In this document: positions 1 to 6,402 of the stretch, piece after piece
Numbering within the stretch: position 1 is the stretch's first letter
How the letters are laid out: each line of letters begins with the position of its first letter
Assembly: GCA_047615875.1 (NCBI GenBank)
Contig: JBLHGU010000191.1
Coordinates: 1 to 9,981, forward strand
Origin: JBLHGU01 sp047615875
Lineage (GTDB): Bacteria > Pseudomonadota > Gammaproteobacteria > Arenicellales > CAJQKF01
Reading direction: 5' to 3'
DNA: 9,981 bases
The notes under the pieces: model-generated
Seen by the model: the letters and a program-made list of their open reading frames with translations, nothing else
What the model was told of the DNA's origin: nothing
Databases searched by the model: none
Program-made: the position numbers and the translations under genes

Positions 1-2
1 CC

Positions 3-581
3 TGTCGAGGCAAAGCGATATTAACGCGCTACGCTGATGACTGGGTTTGTGCATTTGAGCACGAAGACGACGCACAGTGGTACTATCAGGCACTACCGAA
101 AAGGCTAGAAAAGTTTGGCCTTGAGATAGCACCAGAAAAGACCAATAAGCTCGCGTTCAGTCGCCGTAACCTGAAGAAAGGCCAGCGATTCATCTTCGTA
201 GGATTCGAATTCTACTGGGAGAAGGGTCGCAAGGGGGGACAGCCTCGGGTGAAACGACGAACGGCGCCGAAGAAATTACAAGGGGCGAGCCGTCGAATCA
301 AAGAATGGATTAAAAAGGAAAGGCACTTATCGAGAAGTGACTTTGTTAAAGGTCTGAATAGGCGGCTAACGGGTCACTACAATTACTTCGGAATAATAGG
401 CAATGGACGTTCGATCAATCGCTTCTATCTGTGGGCCATGGAATGTACGTTCAAATGGCTTAATCGGCGAGGCGGAAAACGCCAGAGTTTCACACGTGAA
501 ACCTTCTGGCGAGCAGTCGATCGAGGTCTATTCAAGAAGGCCCGGATTAGTGCGGGGTTGCCTCGAAGGGTGTTGACCTAA
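3..581 (+). CDS. ltrA: Group II intron reverse transcriptase/maturase, C-terminal part
   Basis: This is the intron-encoded protein that helps the intron RNA fold and splice and copies it into DNA during retrohoming. The frame is open from base 3, giving 193 codons; the N-terminus is cut only by the window edge. The catalytic YADD box of the reverse transcriptase is encoded at 30-41 (R-Y-A-D-D-W-V). The thumb region follows. The maturase domain X comes next, recognisable by L-N-R-R-L-T-G-H-Y-N-Y-F-G at about 355-393 and by F-K-W-L-N-R-R. The protein stops soon after domain X without the HNH zinc-finger endonuclease domain that many such proteins carry, so insertion would be endonuclease-independent or use nascent-strand priming. 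A GTG at 249 is only an internal codon. The frame appears intact within the window. Confidence 0.93.
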   Translation, partial: CRGKAILTRYADDWVCAFEHEDDAQWYYQALPKRLEKFGLEIAPEKTNKLAFSRRNLKKGQRFIFVGFEFYWEKGRKGGQPRVKRRTAPKKLQGASRRIKEWIKKERHLSRSDFVKGLNRRLTGHYNYFGIIGNGRSINRFYLWAMECTFKWLNRRGGKRQSFTRETFWRAVDRGLFKKARISAGLPRRVLT

Positions 582-616
582 TGACTCAGCCTTGCACGAA
601 AGCGAGTGCAACCGAA

Positions 617-649
617 GAACCGGATGCGGGAAAGCCGCACGTCCGGGAC
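617..649 (+). ncRNA. Group II intron domain V
   Basis: This is the catalytic hairpin of the intron. The upper helix pairs 626-629 with 635-638 around a GAAA-type loop. A two-base bulge lies near 640-641, and the lower helix pairs 620-624 with 642-646. At the base of the stem, 618 and 619 face 648 and 647 as A-A and A-G mismatches, whereas the usual catalytic triad AGC is paired. It lies 36 bases after the maturase stop, the normal position. Confidence 0.8.
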
Positions 650-652
650 TGT

Positions 653-686
653 GCAGGGGGCGCCGGGTAACCGGCGTTCCTACTGC
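653..686 (+). ncRNA. Group II intron domain VI with branch-point A
   Basis: A strong hairpin pairs 657-666 with 671-680 around a GTAA loop. The lower stem (653-656 with 683-686) is interrupted by an unpaired T681/A682. A682 is the likely branch-point adenosine, about 8-9 bases before the inferred 3' splice site. The hairpin follows domain V after a 3-base linker, as expected. Confidence 0.75.
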
Positions 687-691
687 GAGAC

Positions 692-1047
692 TGGACACAC
701 CCATAATCGCAATAGCCGTGGCTATATTGATCTCGGCATCGCCTGATGATCTCAGACTCATTGCAACGATCGCAGTAGCTAGAATAGCGATGGATGTTTC
801 CTGCACCAGTGCTACCGTATTCGGTACGACGCTGCGAAGTGCAACGACCAGTGAGAGAAACGCACCACCCAATAGCCACTCCGACGCCAAGACCCATCCC
901 GGACGCTAGCGGACCCGTAAATAACAATGCACCCATAGCGAGTGCAGCTGTAATGTTATCGATCCCGGCAATTACACCAATCATTGAAGCGGGCAGCAAC
1001 TGACGAATCCATCCCGTTTTCGTCAGATTGCCAATTGTTTCTCTCAT
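692..1047 (-). pseudogene. SulP-type anion permease, 5' fragment, frameshifted and intron-disrupted
   Basis: This is the N-terminal part of an inner-membrane secondary transporter resembling SulP-family permeases. The start ATG is at 1045-1047. The first 60 residues contain L-P-A-S-M-I-G-V-I-A-G-I-D-N and A-M-G-A-L-L-F-T-G-P-L-A, typical of the first membrane segments. The similarity then continues in another frame (V-V-A-L-R-S, Q-E-T-S-I-A-I-L-A-T-A, A-I-M-G-V-S-S). Removing one base around 865-870, for example position 867, restores a single frame. Homology stops at 692, exactly where the antisense group II intron begins. The remainder of the gene should lie beyond the intron, outside the window. 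Because two lesions are present, it is almost certainly non-functional, although the frameshift alone could be a sequencing error. Family assignment is by recognition, not alignment. Confidence 0.72.
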
Positions 1048-1108
1048 ATATTATTTTTACTTTGGCGCGAACAAACAAAATGAGAATATCAGAATATGCG
1101 CGAATGTT

Positions 1109-1130
1109 ATTCGAATTTTAAATTCCGAAT
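1109..1130. repeat. Imperfect 22-bp palindrome, possible operator
   Basis: The left arm ATTCGAATTT (1109-1118) is mirrored by AAATTcCGAAT (1120-1130), with one extra C in the right arm and a single central T. It sits in the AT-rich 207-base gap between the divergent permease fragment and the dioxygenase gene, about 125 bases before the dioxygenase start. Several GAAT words occur just upstream (1083-1105). A regulator-binding site is plausible, but no regulator gene is in the window. Confidence 0.35.
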
Positions 1131-1151
1131 CTGGTTCGATTGTTTTCAAAA

Positions 1152-1180
1152 TTGTTGCATGGCATGCTAGCAGCTTAAAT
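1152..1180 (+). promoter_or_regulatory. Weak sigma70-like promoter candidate for the dioxygenase operon
   Basis: TTGTTG (1152-1157) and TTAAAT (1175-1180) are separated by 17 bases and match 7 of 12 consensus positions. The location, about 75 bases before the dioxygenase start in the only sizeable gap upstream of the operon, is reasonable. In such AT-rich DNA this degree of match can occur by chance. Confidence 0.25.
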
Positions 1181-1241
1181 TGATTCATTAGACTTTAACA
1201 ATAACTGTTGGCCTGATCACTTGACCAGCAAAAAAAATGCC

Positions 1242-1246
1242 GAGGA
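1242..1246 (+). promoter_or_regulatory. Ribosome binding site deciding the dioxygenase start
   Basis: GAGGA lies 8 bases before the ATG at 1255. The in-frame ATG at 1237 has only a run of A upstream and would place this site inside the gene, so 1255 is preferred. Confidence 0.75.
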
Positions 1247-1254
1247 AACCATTC

Positions 1255-2376
1255 ATGAGTCAAAGTCGTGAGAACCACCGGGAGAATGTTGCGGGCCGGG
1301 CCAATGTTGAGGACACGCCAGAGCTTCTGGCCTATTACGATGAACTGGAGCAGTTTGAGGCTGGGGCGCTTTGGACCGTGGCAAACAAAATAGAACCCTG
1401 GGAGCCACGCAGCGAATCAGTGCCGGTCCTATGGCGCTATAACGACCTGCGGCAGCATGTTCTACGATCGAGGGAACTGGTTACACCGGAAAAAGCCGGA
1501 CGTCGGGTAATTTATTTAAACAATCCGGGGCGTCGCGACGTTTCAGCTGCAGTGGGTTGGATATATGCCGGTCTGCAGGTAATGAATCCGGGAGAAGTAG
1601 CAACTGCCCACCGCCATTCGGCCTCAGCCATCCGATTCATCATGGAAGGTGAGGGCGCTTATACCGTGGTAGACGGACACAAGATGACACTTGGTCGTAA
1701 CGACTTCGTCCTGACACCAAACGGTACCTGGCATGAGCATGCCGTGGAAGCAACGGGTACACCGTGCATTTGGCAGGATGGGCTGGATATTCCATTGGTG
1801 AATGCACTCGAAGCGAATTTTTTCGAGGTGCATCCAGATTTAAGTGAACCGGTTGCTTTTCCTGTCGACGACATGACTAAGACCTGGGGTAATCCCGGTC
1901 TAACACCTGGCGGAGGGAACTGGAACAAGGGCTATAGCCCGCTGTTTAAGTATGAGTGGGAGCCAACCTATGAGGCACTGTCAAAGTATGCTGAAGCGAC
2001 CGATGGCTCGCCCTATGATGGAATTCTGATGGATTATGTTAACCCGGCCACCAACGGGCCAGTGATGAAAACCATGGGCGCATCGATGCAGATGCTGCGA
2101 CCGTGCGAACATACCAAAGCCCATCGACATACCGGAAGCTATCTTTATAATGTTGCAAAGGGCTCAGGTTATTCTGTTATCAATGGACAACGCTTTGATT
2201 GGTCCGAAAGAGATATCTTCTGTGTGCCTGCCTGGGCCTGGCACGAACACGCTAACGCATCCGCTAGTGATGATGCCTGTCTATTCTGCCTTAATGATCT
2301 GCCGGTAATTCGTGCATTGGGTCTTTATCGGGAACAGGCCTATGCTGAAAACAACGGCAATCAACCAGTTAAATGA
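1255..2376 (+). CDS. Gentisate/salicylate 1,2-dioxygenase family bicupin ring-cleavage enzyme
   Basis: This cytoplasmic Fe(II) enzyme uses O2 to cleave the ring of a 2-hydroxybenzoate-type substrate. For gentisate the product is maleylpyruvate. It has 373 residues, the usual family size. The N-terminal cupin has A-H-R-H-S with His119 and His121, and His160 in W-H-E-H. These are the positions I recall for the iron ligands of Pseudaminobacter salicylate 1,2-dioxygenase. The C-terminal cupin has K-A-H-R-H-T-G-S-Y-L-Y (His290, His292) and a second W-H-E-H (His330, His332), so both cupins keep metal-type histidines. Residues 104-106 read Y-A-G; as I recall, Gly106 is the salicylate-dioxygenase state, whereas gentisate enzymes usually have Ala, so the substrate is uncertain. 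It is the first gene of a plus-strand operon, 8 bases before the fumarylacetoacetate-hydrolase-type gene. 1-hydroxy-2-naphthoate or a substituted gentisate are alternatives. Confidence 0.9.
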   Translation: MSQSRENHRENVAGRANVEDTPELLAYYDELEQFEAGALWTVANKIEPWEPRSESVPVLWRYNDLRQHVLRSRELVTPEKAGRRVIYLNNPGRRDVSAAVGWIYAGLQVMNPGEVATAHRHSASAIRFIMEGEGAYTVVDGHKMTLGRNDFVLTPNGTWHEHAVEATGTPCIWQDGLDIPLVNALEANFFEVHPDLSEPVAFPVDDMTKTWGNPGLTPGGGNWNKGYSPLFKYEWEPTYEALSKYAEATDGSPYDGILMDYVNPATNGPVMKTMGASMQMLRPCEHTKAHRHTGSYLYNVAKGSGYSVINGQRFDWSERDIFCVPAWAWHEHANASASDDACLFCLNDLPVIRALGLYREQAYAENNGNQPVK

Positions 2377-2384
2377 GAAAATAA

Positions 2385-3305
2385 ATGAAACTTGTAACTT
2401 ATCGCGCTTCTGTTGAAACTTCAGCCCGTCTCGGTGTGGTGCTAGATGATCTGGTAATCGATGTTGAAGCACTTGGAGTGGCAGTGGGTGAAGATATGCC
2501 CGACAGCATGTTAGGTCTGATTGATACCGGACGAACTGGTCTCGCCACTTTGAAAAACCTTATAGAAGAAATTGACGGTGCACCACCAATAAATACATCT
2601 GTAGCACTGTCAAATGCCATTATTTGTGCGCCAATACCTCGACCACGAAAAAATATCTGGGGCATTGGTCTTAACTACACAGAACACGTTGCGGAAAGCG
2701 CCCGTTCTCTGGATACCGACAGCGCGCTGCCTCAACAACCTGTTTTATTCACTAAGCCGCCAACAGCAGTAATTGGCCCCGGCGAACCCATTCAACACGA
2801 TAGCAATATGACCCAACAACTGGATTGGGAGGTTGAGTTAGCCGTGATTATGGGCAGTGGTGGTAAACATATCGATGCCAAACATGCGATGGAACATGTT
2901 TTTGGCTACTCAGTAATGATTGATGTTTCTGCGCGGGATAATCGTCGAGCTGGTCAATGGATTTTTGCTAAAGGACAGGATAGTTACGCGCCTTTCGGCC
3001 CCTGCATAATTACTGCAGATGATTTGCCCGACCCGCAGAATCTGGATTTATGGTTGACCAAAAATGGTCAGGAAAAACAACGCTCCAATACAAAGTTCAT
3101 GTTGTTCGACATCCCCACTCTGATTGCTGATATTTCAACCGGCATGACAATAGAAGGTGGTGATATTATTGCCACGGGTACACCGGCCGGTGTTGGTGCT
3201 GGACGGGATCCTCAGGAATGGATGTGGCCGGGGGATACCATTGTCGCTTGTGTTGAAGGCATTGGTTGCCTACGCCATCCGATTGTTAATGCAACTGTGG
3301 ACTAG
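2385..3305 (+). CDS. Fumarylacetoacetate hydrolase family protein (maleyl-/fumarylpyruvate hydrolase-like)
   Basis: This is a cytoplasmic metal-dependent C-C hydrolase of 306 residues, probably acting on the ring-cleavage product of the preceding dioxygenase to release pyruvate and a C4 acid. Recognised signatures: G-L-N-Y-T-E-H (His101), D-W-E-V-E-L-A-V with metal ligands Glu149 and Glu151, D-V-S-A-R-D (Asp180 the third metal ligand), K-G-Q-D-S-Y-A-P-F-G-P (Lys196) and T-G-T-P-A-G-V-G (264-271). The first ~80 residues form the usual weakly conserved N-terminal domain. The ATG follows the dioxygenase stop by 8 bases with only a weak GAGAA ribosome site, suggesting translational coupling. No maleylpyruvate isomerase gene is present, so direct hydrolysis of the maleyl form is possible. 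Other family members decarboxylate or act on 2-oxo-hept-3-ene-dioate-type products, so the exact substrate is open. Confidence 0.9.
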   Translation: MKLVTYRASVETSARLGVVLDDLVIDVEALGVAVGEDMPDSMLGLIDTGRTGLATLKNLIEEIDGAPPINTSVALSNAIICAPIPRPRKNIWGIGLNYTEHVAESARSLDTDSALPQQPVLFTKPPTAVIGPGEPIQHDSNMTQQLDWEVELAVIMGSGGKHIDAKHAMEHVFGYSVMIDVSARDNRRAGQWIFAKGQDSYAPFGPCIITADDLPDPQNLDLWLTKNGQEKQRSNTKFMLFDIPTLIADISTGMTIEGGDIIATGTPAGVGAGRDPQEWMWPGDTIVACVEGIGCLRHPIVNATVD

Positions 3306-3362
3306 CATAAGAGGCCTATAATAACGATTCGATGTATCTGTTTTTGGGATAGTCTCTAGAAG

Positions 3363-5024
3363 ATGGCTAAGAATTTAAACGTTTTATTTATCATGTGTGA
3401 TCAATTGAGAGCAGATTATCTCAGTTGTTATGGTCATCCCCATCTTCACACGCCCAATATCGACAACCTTGCCAGGCAAGGTGTACGTTTTAATCAGGCC
3501 TACGTGCAGTCCACCATTTGTGGTCCTTCGCGAATGTGTACTTATACCGGACGGTACGCGCGCAGCCATGGTTCAACACAGAACGGAATGCCGCTCAAAA
3601 TAGGCGAGCAGACTCTTGGAGATCATCTTAAAAAGCTTGATGTACACTCGGTTCTGGTAGGTAAGACTCATATGGCAGCGGATCTGGAGGGTATGCAACG
3701 CCTGGGTATTGATCCGAGCTCGACCATTGGGGTGCACCTGTCGGAATGTGGATTCGAACCCTTTGAGCGTGACGATGGTATACACCCGAACCATGATGGT
3801 GCTGACACGCATTATAACGACTATCTAAAAAAGCAGGGGTTTGACGGGAAAAACCCATGGATGGACTGGGCGAACTCGGTCGAAGATACGGAAGGGAAGC
3901 TCAGAAGCGGCTGGTTCCTGGAAAATGCCGGCAAGCCTGCCAGAGTCCCAGAGCAACATTCCGAAACCGCCTACATGACGCAGAAAGCGATGCAGTTCAT
4001 GGCCGAGGCGAAAACTGGCAAGCAGCCCTGGTGCTTGCATTTATCCTATATCAAACCCCATTGGCCCTATATTGTGCCGGCGCCATACCACAATATGTTC
4101 AGTGTGGATCAGTTGGTAGAGCCTATTCGAGATAAGACTGAATTGAATGATCCTCACCCACTACTCGATGCATTTCAGAATGAACACTATTCCAGAGTCT
4201 TTTGCAGGCCGGGTGTACGAGAAAAGGTGATACCTGCCTATATGGGGCTGATCAAACAGATCGATGATCAACTGGGCAGACTGTTTGAGTTTATGCGCCG
4301 GGAAAATTTGTTAGATGAAACATTGATCGTGTTTACCTCGGATCACGGCGATTATCTGGGAGATCACTGGTTAGGAGAGAAACAGTTGTTTCACGATATG
4401 TCCGTTCGTGTACCGCTAATTGTTGTTGATCCTTCAAAAGCGGCTGATGTCACTCGCGGCACGGTCAGCGAGACATTAGTGGAGGCGATTGATCTTGTAC
4501 CGACTTTTGTAGATTATTTTGGTGGCGATGAACAACCGCATATACTGGAGGGGCGCTCACTATTGCCCTTGCTAAGAGGTCAGCAAACAGAATGGCGTTC
4601 TCATGTGATCAGCGAGTATGACTATGCCTTTGATCTGGCGCGTATTAATCTTAAAGTAAGTGTGCCGAATGCGCGAATGTACATGGTTTTTGATGGGCGC
4701 TGGAAATATATTCATGCCGACGGCTTCAGACCCATGTTGTATGACCTGCATTCTGACCCGGAGGAGATCCATGACCTTGGCGATCAATCGGAGTGCGAGG
4801 AAATTCGTTCACAGTTATACGAAGTTCTGGCGCATTGGAGTCGGACCACCAGAACTCAGACCACACTTTCCGATCAGTATATAACTGCCCGTGACGAAGA
4901 TTGGCCGCATTACGATATTCATTTGGATTCAGGAGTAATGGTTGGTTACTGGGATGAATCAGAGCTGGAAGCTGAGCTGGTAAAAAAAGATCAGTTATTA
5001 GAAAGTAGATCAGGAACGGAATAG
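3363..5024 (+). CDS. Sulfatase / phosphonate monoester hydrolase family protein (formylglycine type)
   Basis: This alkaline-phosphatase-superfamily hydrolase has 553 residues and would cleave a sulfate, phosphate-diester or phosphonate-monoester bond. Seen: metal ligands Asp13 and Gln14 in the N-terminal M-C-D-Q; the C-G-P-S-R motif with Cys53, the residue oxidised to formylglycine; Lys101 and His103; K-P-H-W-P (His233); and the second metal cluster S-D-H-G-D-Y-L-G-D-H (Asp327, His328) followed by G-E-K (Lys340). The D-Q pair, the S-D-H-G-D-Y-L-G-D-H box and the C-terminal L-Y-D-L-x-x-D-P-x-E pattern look closer to rhizobial phosphonate monoester hydrolase than to classical arylsulfatases. 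No signal peptide precedes the first strand, so it should be cytoplasmic. It starts 57 bases after the hydrolase, probably in the same operon. A maturase (FGE or anSME) must be encoded elsewhere. The substrate cannot be read from sequence. Confidence 0.88.
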   Translation: MAKNLNVLFIMCDQLRADYLSCYGHPHLHTPNIDNLARQGVRFNQAYVQSTICGPSRMCTYTGRYARSHGSTQNGMPLKIGEQTLGDHLKKLDVHSVLVGKTHMAADLEGMQRLGIDPSSTIGVHLSECGFEPFERDDGIHPNHDGADTHYNDYLKKQGFDGKNPWMDWANSVEDTEGKLRSGWFLENAGKPARVPEQHSETAYMTQKAMQFMAEAKTGKQPWCLHLSYIKPHWPYIVPAPYHNMFSVDQLVEPIRDKTELNDPHPLLDAFQNEHYSRVFCRPGVREKVIPAYMGLIKQIDDQLGRLFEFMRRENLLDETLIVFTSDHGDYLGDHWLGEKQLFHDMSVRVPLIVVDPSKAADVTRGTVSETLVEAIDLVPTFVDYFGGDEQPHILEGRSLLPLLRGQQTEWRSHVISEYDYAFDLARINLKVSVPNARMYMVFDGRWKYIHADGFRPMLYDLHSDPEEIHDLGDQSECEEIRSQLYEVLAHWSRTTRTQTTLSDQYITARDEDWPHYDIHLDSGVMVGYWDESELEAELVKKDQLLESRSGTE

Positions 5025-5148
5025 CTGGGTTGTCGTGTGTCTATTTATTGTATCTTTGATGTCAATTGGATAAGATAAGTCGAATGTCGCCACCTACTTT
5101 AGTGAGTTTATTAGAAGTGTGTTTTATTTTTTGGGCTATGGAAACTAG

Positions 5149-6324
5149 ATGGTTCGCCTGATCGACGTTCCAGAGCCAGAACGAACTGTCATTGCAGAAC
5201 TTGATTGCCCAAGCTTTTCATCCTCACCATGGATTTTAGCCGCTGACCCTGATCAGCGTCATGTTGCTATTGTATCGACAGCCGGATTTATAGTGAGAGG
5301 TGAACGGCCATTGCTGTCGAGAGATTCAGGGTATCGATCTATTGATGCTTCAGTGAGTGACAAGGATATCCTGTGTAGTCATGTGTCAACAAATTTTGAT
5401 CGTAGCGGATTCCAGCAAGATTTGAATGTAATGTTGCCACGTGATCGATTGATTGACCTTGAACAAGAGGGCTGTATTGGAAAAGCTGCTAGTCTTCATT
5501 ATGCCTTTATGGGCGCCACGGATGTTGAGAACTTAGAAGATCAGGCACGAGTTCTCGGTCAATCCATGCTGGCACTGGGTGTTAATACTGTAGTTCTTGC
5601 CCCGGTCTGACCTGCCTGTACGCGCGCCGTGAGCGGGCTTGCCCATTACTTAGAAGATGAAGGTCTTAGCACCGTCATTGTTGCTTTGGTGCGTGAGCAT
5701 GTTGAATCGATGCGACCACCTCGCGCCCTATGGGTGCCCTTTGAACTGGGGCGGCCATTCGGAGCACCCAATGAACCTGAATTGCAGCTTCGAGTTTTAC
5801 GCGCTGCGTTGAATTTGTTTGACGGTCACAGTTCTGGCCCGGTAATTGAAGATTTTCTTGAAGAGGCGCCTTATCCGCAAGGTAACCCTAATTGGCTGCC
5901 ACCCGATGTATCGAAAGCACGAGATCTATGTGCAGAAGTGAGTATTGTTCGTGCTAGCTGGGAATTGGCTAAACAAAACCGGCAGGGGTCGACTTACGGA
6001 ATTAGTCATTTGTCCCCAGAGCAAGCAGTTGAATACGTTGCCAGCTATTTCTCTGACAGCCCGATGGAAAATCCTAAAGGTATGGCTCGAATCAGCCGAG
6101 CCAGATTTGCCATAGACGACATCAAGGTCTTTTATTTTGAAGCCGCGATTGCGGGTGGTGGGTATCTATCGACACAGCAGTTAAACGACTGGTTCTGGGA
6201 AAAAACACTTGTTGGTGTAATGATTCGTGAGTTTCAAGAGGCCGTATTAAACAGTGATGACAGTAACTTGAGGCTAATTTCCGGATCGCTCGTGCCGGCT
6301 GAACGTACCAACAGATATCGTTAA
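5149..6324 (+). CDS. Glycine/betaine/sarcosine/D-proline reductase selenoprotein B-like protein, Sec at in-frame TGA
   Basis: The gene is interrupted by one TGA (5608-5610). Reading it as selenocysteine gives 391 residues with U154-P-A-C157-T. The frame is identical on both sides and both halves match one family. Upstream are V-R-L-I-D-V-P-E-P-E-R, S-H-V-S-T-N-F-D-R-S-G-F-Q-Q-D-L-N-V, F-M-G-A-T-D and V-V-L-A-P-V; downstream are L-A-H-Y-L-E-D-E-G-L, L-V-R-E-H-V-E and R-P-P-R-A-L-W-V-P-F-E-L-G-R-P-F-G. GrdB and PrdB carry Sec in a U-x-x-C motif at the reductive cleavage site for C-N bonds; PrdB has it near residue 152, as here. A C-terminal, probably helical domain of ~130 residues (about 262-391) extends beyond PrdB. 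The partner pyruvoyl subunit is absent from the window, so the reaction is unknown; a selenol-based reductive cleavage or redox role is inferred. A GGAAA ribosome site precedes the ATG. It lies 124 bases after the sulfatase-type gene and may have its own promoter. Confidence 0.88.
5608..5638 (+). promoter_or_regulatory. Candidate bacterial SECIS: Sec TGA plus downstream stem-loop
   Basis: Immediately after the TGA, 5614-5618 pairs with 5634-5638 (5 bp including one G-U). Position 5619 pairs with 5632, and 5620-5622 pairs with 5628-5630. G5631 and G5633 are bulged, and the apical loop is CGCGC (5623-5627). A G at the second loop position and the location inside the coding region just 3' of the UGA agree with published bacterial SECIS rules, which are loose. 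The loop starts 13 bases after the UGA, a little closer than in E. coli fdhF. Confidence 0.55.
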
Positions 6325-6402
6325 CTCAGGGAGTACAATGCAATTTATTCCGCTCCCTTGCGCCCCTAGTTAAAAGTTATTCTGTGTAATACTCATAAAT
6401 CG

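Larger units (their letters stand above)
1..691 (+). mobile_element. Group II intron, 3' part (5' part outside window)
   Basis: This is a retroelement made of a ribozyme with an internal maturase/reverse transcriptase gene. Seen directly: the C-terminal half of the intron-encoded protein (to 581), then a domain V-like hairpin (617-649) and a domain VI hairpin with a bulged A at 682. The 3' boundary is set at about 689-691 because the sequence there reads GAC, matching the usual AY intron end, and because permease homology on the other strand resumes at the same place. The element lies antisense to the interrupted permease gene, so it could not be spliced from that gene's mRNA. The 5' end is outside the window, so whether the element is full length is unknown. 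Confidence 0.9.

Noticed and set aside
592..1003. Plus-strand frames of 69-105 codons across the permease region
   Set aside because: They are reverse-strand shadows of the permease fragment and the intron RNA domains and show no family signature.
1237..1254. Dioxygenase start at ATG 1237
   Set aside because: The ribosome site GAGGA at 1242-1246 lies after that ATG and is ideally spaced for the ATG at 1255, and starting there puts the metal histidines at family-typical positions.
3317..3322. Promoter with a perfect TATAAT before the sulfatase-type gene
   Set aside because: No -35-like hexamer exists at 16-18 bases spacing and there is no extended -10 TG. A single hexamer in a short AT-rich gap is not sufficient.
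5048..5076. Promoter for the selenoprotein gene (TTGTAT, 17 bases, TAAGAT)
   Set aside because: Only 7 of 12 consensus positions match in an AT-rich gap. A separate promoter is plausible from the 124-base spacing, but the sequence does not show it convincingly.
5629..6324. A separate 231-residue gene starting with GTG at 5629
   Set aside because: It has no ribosome binding site, begins inside the conserved U-P-A-C-T region of the selenoprotein family, and is in frame with the upstream part across a single TGA. Both parts are one gene.
5149..6324. Selenoprotein gene interpreted as a nonsense-mutated pseudogene
   Set aside because: The only stop is TGA, exactly at the known Sec position of the family, with no other lesion and a suitable hairpin downstream. 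A random stop mutation would rarely meet all of these.
6328..6358. Rho-independent terminator between the convergent clusters
   Set aside because: AGGGAG (6328-6333) can pair with CTCCCT (6353-6358), but the loop is 19 bases, the stem is only 6 bp and no T run follows on either strand.
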